Below, piece by piece: positions 6,587 through 7,658 of a stretch of 7,658 nt of DNA. The notes beneath the pieces are model-generated. The model was not told the DNA's origin and searched no databases. It saw only the letters and a program-made list of their open reading frames with translations. This DNA comes from an uncultured Ruminococcus sp. (GTDB lineage: Bacteria > Bacillota > Clostridia > Oscillospirales > Ruminococcaceae), in NCBI GenBank assembly GCA_937910385.1, contig CALEPT010000230.1:1-7658 (forward strand). The letters run 5' to 3'. Every line of letters starts with the position of its first letter. Position 1 is the first letter of the stretch. The translations under genes and the position numbers were made by a program.

Positions 6587-7354
6587 TTATTCTGCAGCTC
6601 TGCGCTGTCTGAGGACTTCATACATGAATATCCCTGCAGCAACAGAGGCGTTGAGTGAATTGATCCTTCCCAACATGGGAAGCTTTATCATAAAGTCGCA
6701 TTTTTTTTGTATAAGGCTGCTCATGCCGAAGCCTTCAGAGCCTATGACGAGCGCGCAGCTTCCCGTGAAGTCGGTATCGCAGTAGTCGCTTCCCGAGGCG
6801 TCTGTGCCATATATCCACACACCGTTTTCCTTGAGCATATCAATGCACGAGGCAAGGTTCGGTACCCTCGCGACAGGAACGTAGCTTGCAGCTCCTGCGG
6901 AGGTTTTGAAAACGGTCGCGTTCAGTGAAGCGCTGCGGCGTTTGGGGATTATAACTCCGTCCGCGCCGGAGGTCTCGGCAGTACGGATAATAGCGCCGAG
7001 ATTGTGGGGATCCTCTATTTCGTCGCAGATGATGATAAAGGGATTTGTTCCCTTGCTGCGCGAGATTTTGAGGATATCCTCTACAGAGACATACTCTCCG
7101 CATGCGCCTTCAGCGGCAACTCCCTGATGAGAGGCTCCTCCTGAAAGGCGTGAAAGCTTTTTATCATCGGCGTCTTTTACTACTATGCCCTTTTCCTTTG
7201 CAAGACGGCGGATAAGGTTAAGGCTGCCGCCGCTGCCGTTTATGTAGATAGTATCGAGCTGAGCGCCTGATTTGAGAGCTTCGATAACGGGGTTTCTTCC
7301 ACAGATGATATCGGAGGACTGCTCCCGTGAGTTTATATTTTTTTCCATATCCAT
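6587..7354 (-). CDS. rlmB: 23S rRNA 2'-O-methyltransferase of the SpoU/TrmH family (RlmB-like)
   Basis: The 255-residue length and layout fit RlmB, which uses S-adenosylmethionine to 2'-O-methylate a guanosine in 23S rRNA (G2251 in E. coli). Residues 16-82 form the substrate-binding domain (ICGRNPVIEAL through SHQGVAAEG). The knotted SPOUT domain follows: motif 1 DEIEDPHNLGAIIRTAE (111-127) with Asn118 and Arg124, motif 2 ALVIGSEGFGMS (201-212) with Glu207, and motif 3 IKLPMLGRINSLNASVAAGI (223-242) with Asn235. All key residues appear intact. The family is sometimes annotated TrmH or as a tRNA/rRNA methyltransferase, and the exact target nucleotide is inferred from similarity. The start is ATG 7354, with another ATG two codons later. 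The nearest AGGAGG lies 16 nt upstream within a small hairpin. It is the first full gene of the operon with the pseudo-ATPase, whose Shine-Dalgarno overlaps the TAA here. Confidence 0.93.
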   Translation of the reverse strand: MDMEKNINSREQSSDIICGRNPVIEALKSGAQLDTIYINGSGGSLNLIRRLAKEKGIVVKDADDKKLSRLSGGASHQGVAAEGACGEYVSVEDILKISRSKGTNPFIIICDEIEDPHNLGAIIRTAETSGADGVIIPKRRSASLNATVFKTSAGAASYVPVARVPNLASCIDMLKENGVWIYGTDASGSDYCDTDFTGSCALVIGSEGFGMSSLIQKKCDFMIKLPMLGRINSLNASVAAGIFMYEVLRQRRAAE

Positions 7355-7358
7355 AAGC

Positions 7359-7375
7359 GGAGGAAAAACTCCTCC
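7359..7375 (-). promoter_or_regulatory. Hairpin enclosing the Shine-Dalgarno of rlmB
   Basis: On the minus strand GGAGGA (7375-7370) can pair with TCCTCC (7364-7359) around a GTTTT loop, just 4 nt before the start codon. The only strong AGGAGG (7376-7371) is 16 nt from the ATG when unfolded, which is too far for normal initiation. A further GGAG lies upstream near 7383-7379. The element could hide the ribosome site, or shorten the effective spacing if a neighbouring purine tract is used. Confidence 0.4.
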
Positions 7376-7413
7376 TACTCCTTTGTTCTTATTGCAAAAT
7401 GCGCTGTTAGATC

Positions 7414-7425
7414 CGCATATATGCG
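7414..7425. repeat. 12-bp perfect palindrome in the rlmB leader
   Basis: CGCATATATGCG reads the same on both strands. It lies just downstream of the predicted transcription start, about 11 bp past the -10 box, where a repressor operator or a 5' mRNA hairpin could act. Chance is also possible at this length. Confidence 0.35.
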
Positions 7426-7435
7426 AATTATCTCT

Positions 7436-7464
7436 ATTATATCATTAACTGCGCAAAAATACAA
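7436..7464 (-). promoter_or_regulatory. Sigma-A-type promoter for the rlmB operon
   Basis: On the minus strand TTGTAT (7464-7459) is separated by 17 nt from a perfect TATAAT (7441-7436). The predicted start near 7429 gives a leader of about 75 nt to the rlmB ATG. The spacer and its surroundings hold TGCGCAAAA at 7450-7458 and again at 7496-7504 (plus-strand reading), possibly a regulator site. The promoter is well placed between the upstream gene's stop (7522) and rlmB. Confidence 0.65.
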
Positions 7465-7521
7465 GTGCCTTTTGGCGTATAATAAGCCGATATCGTGCGC
7501 AAAATGGAATATTCTGCGGTT

Positions 7522-7635
7522 TTATCGGTTAATTTCGATTATCGACAGCTCGGGACGGTTGAAAATTCTCGGTATGAATATCATTCTCAAAGGCTTTGCA
7601 AGTCCCGTGCTGATGATATGAGTCGTTTTTCCGTA
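7522..7635 (-). CDS. C-terminal end of a probable metallophosphoesterase (5' truncated at contig end)
   Basis: The minus strand is open from the adapter junction to TAA at 7524-7522 and encodes 37 residues ending GLAKPLRMIFIPRIFNRPEL followed by SIIEINR. The pattern VS.GLG...R.FNRPEI..I.L is typical of the extreme C-terminus of calcineurin-like metallophosphoesterases of the YkuE/YaeI kind, so this is probably the last strand of such an enzyme. The catalytic metal-binding motifs would lie beyond the window and cannot be checked. The gene points the same way as rlmB and ends 58 bp before the -35 box, so rlmB need not depend on its transcript. A CCGATA/TATCGG pair (7528-7523, 7492-7487) downstream is only a weak terminator candidate. 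Confidence 0.6.
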   Translation of the reverse strand, partial: YGKTTHIISTGLAKPLRMIFIPRIFNRPELSIIEINR

Positions 7636-7636
7636 T

Positions 7637-7658
7637 AGATCGGAAGAGCACACGTCTG
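7637..7658 (+). other. Illumina TruSeq adapter remnant (not genomic)
   Basis: The last 22 bases, starting AGATCGGAAGAGCACACG, are the beginning of the standard Illumina TruSeq Read 1 3' adapter. The sequence is a library-preparation artefact left untrimmed at the contig end. Any reading frame or motif crossing 7636/7637 is not real. Confidence 0.97.

Noticed and set aside
6577..6642. Longer start (6642) for the pseudo-ATPase
   Set aside because: It would overlap rlmB by 56 bp and lacks a good ribosome site, while ATG 6576 has AAGGAG at 6-nt spacing.
7421..7621. 66-codon plus-strand frame, and a plus-strand frame from 7504 into the adapter
   Set aside because: Neither has a Shine-Dalgarno. 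Both lie opposite the metallophosphoesterase end and its spacer, and the 7504 frame stops on a codon made partly of adapter bases.

Overview
The window looks like a complete short contig from an anaerobic Firmicute of the Ruminococcus/Oscillospiraceae type. The pointers are a dockerin-bearing BspA-like leucine-rich-repeat protein, a secreted DUF4214 plus C39-like peptidase, intermediate GC, AGGAG-type ribosome binding sites and TATAAT -10 boxes. The genus is inferred from gene content only. The left edge lies inside near-identical 69-bp tandem repeats. The right edge ends in 22 bases of Illumina TruSeq adapter, so real genomic sequence stops at about 7636.

Layout. Positions 2-739 (+) hold the C-terminal part of an extracellular LRR_5/BspA-like protein ending in a dockerin, so a likely cellulosome or scaffoldin client. 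A strong hairpin (748-784) separates it from everything else, which lies on the minus strand. In minus-strand order these are: the last 37 codons of a probable metallophosphoesterase (7635-7522); a sigma-A-like promoter and leader (7464-7355); a SpoU-family rRNA 2'-O-methyltransferase, RlmB (7354-6587); an 843-residue membrane protein built like a P-type ATPase but lacking its catalytic motifs (6576-4045); an intrinsic-terminator-like hairpin (4036-3994); a LytR-CpsA-Psr (LCP) envelope enzyme with a long Gln/Asn-rich cytoplasmic tail (3975-2539); a 235-bp spacer with promoter-like elements; and a secreted protein with four DUF4214 half-repeats and a C39-like cysteine peptidase domain (2303-783).

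How the genes relate. rlmB and the pseudo-ATPase gene are 10 bp apart, with the second gene's Shine-Dalgarno touching the stop codon of the first, so they form a translationally close operon. The LCP gene follows after a possible leaky terminator. The LCP protein, the peptidase and the dockerin protein all act at or outside the membrane. The pseudo-ATPase and the LCP protein both have long, charged or polar, apparently disordered cytoplasmic N-terminal tails ahead of their membrane segments.

The most notable item is the pseudo-P-type ATPase. It keeps the overall membrane and P-domain layout and the aspartate at the phosphorylation position, but the DKTGT, TGDN and GDGxND motifs, the HP motif, the CPx motif and the actuator domain are degenerate or missing. 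It is therefore probably not an ion pump, and I cannot assign it a function.
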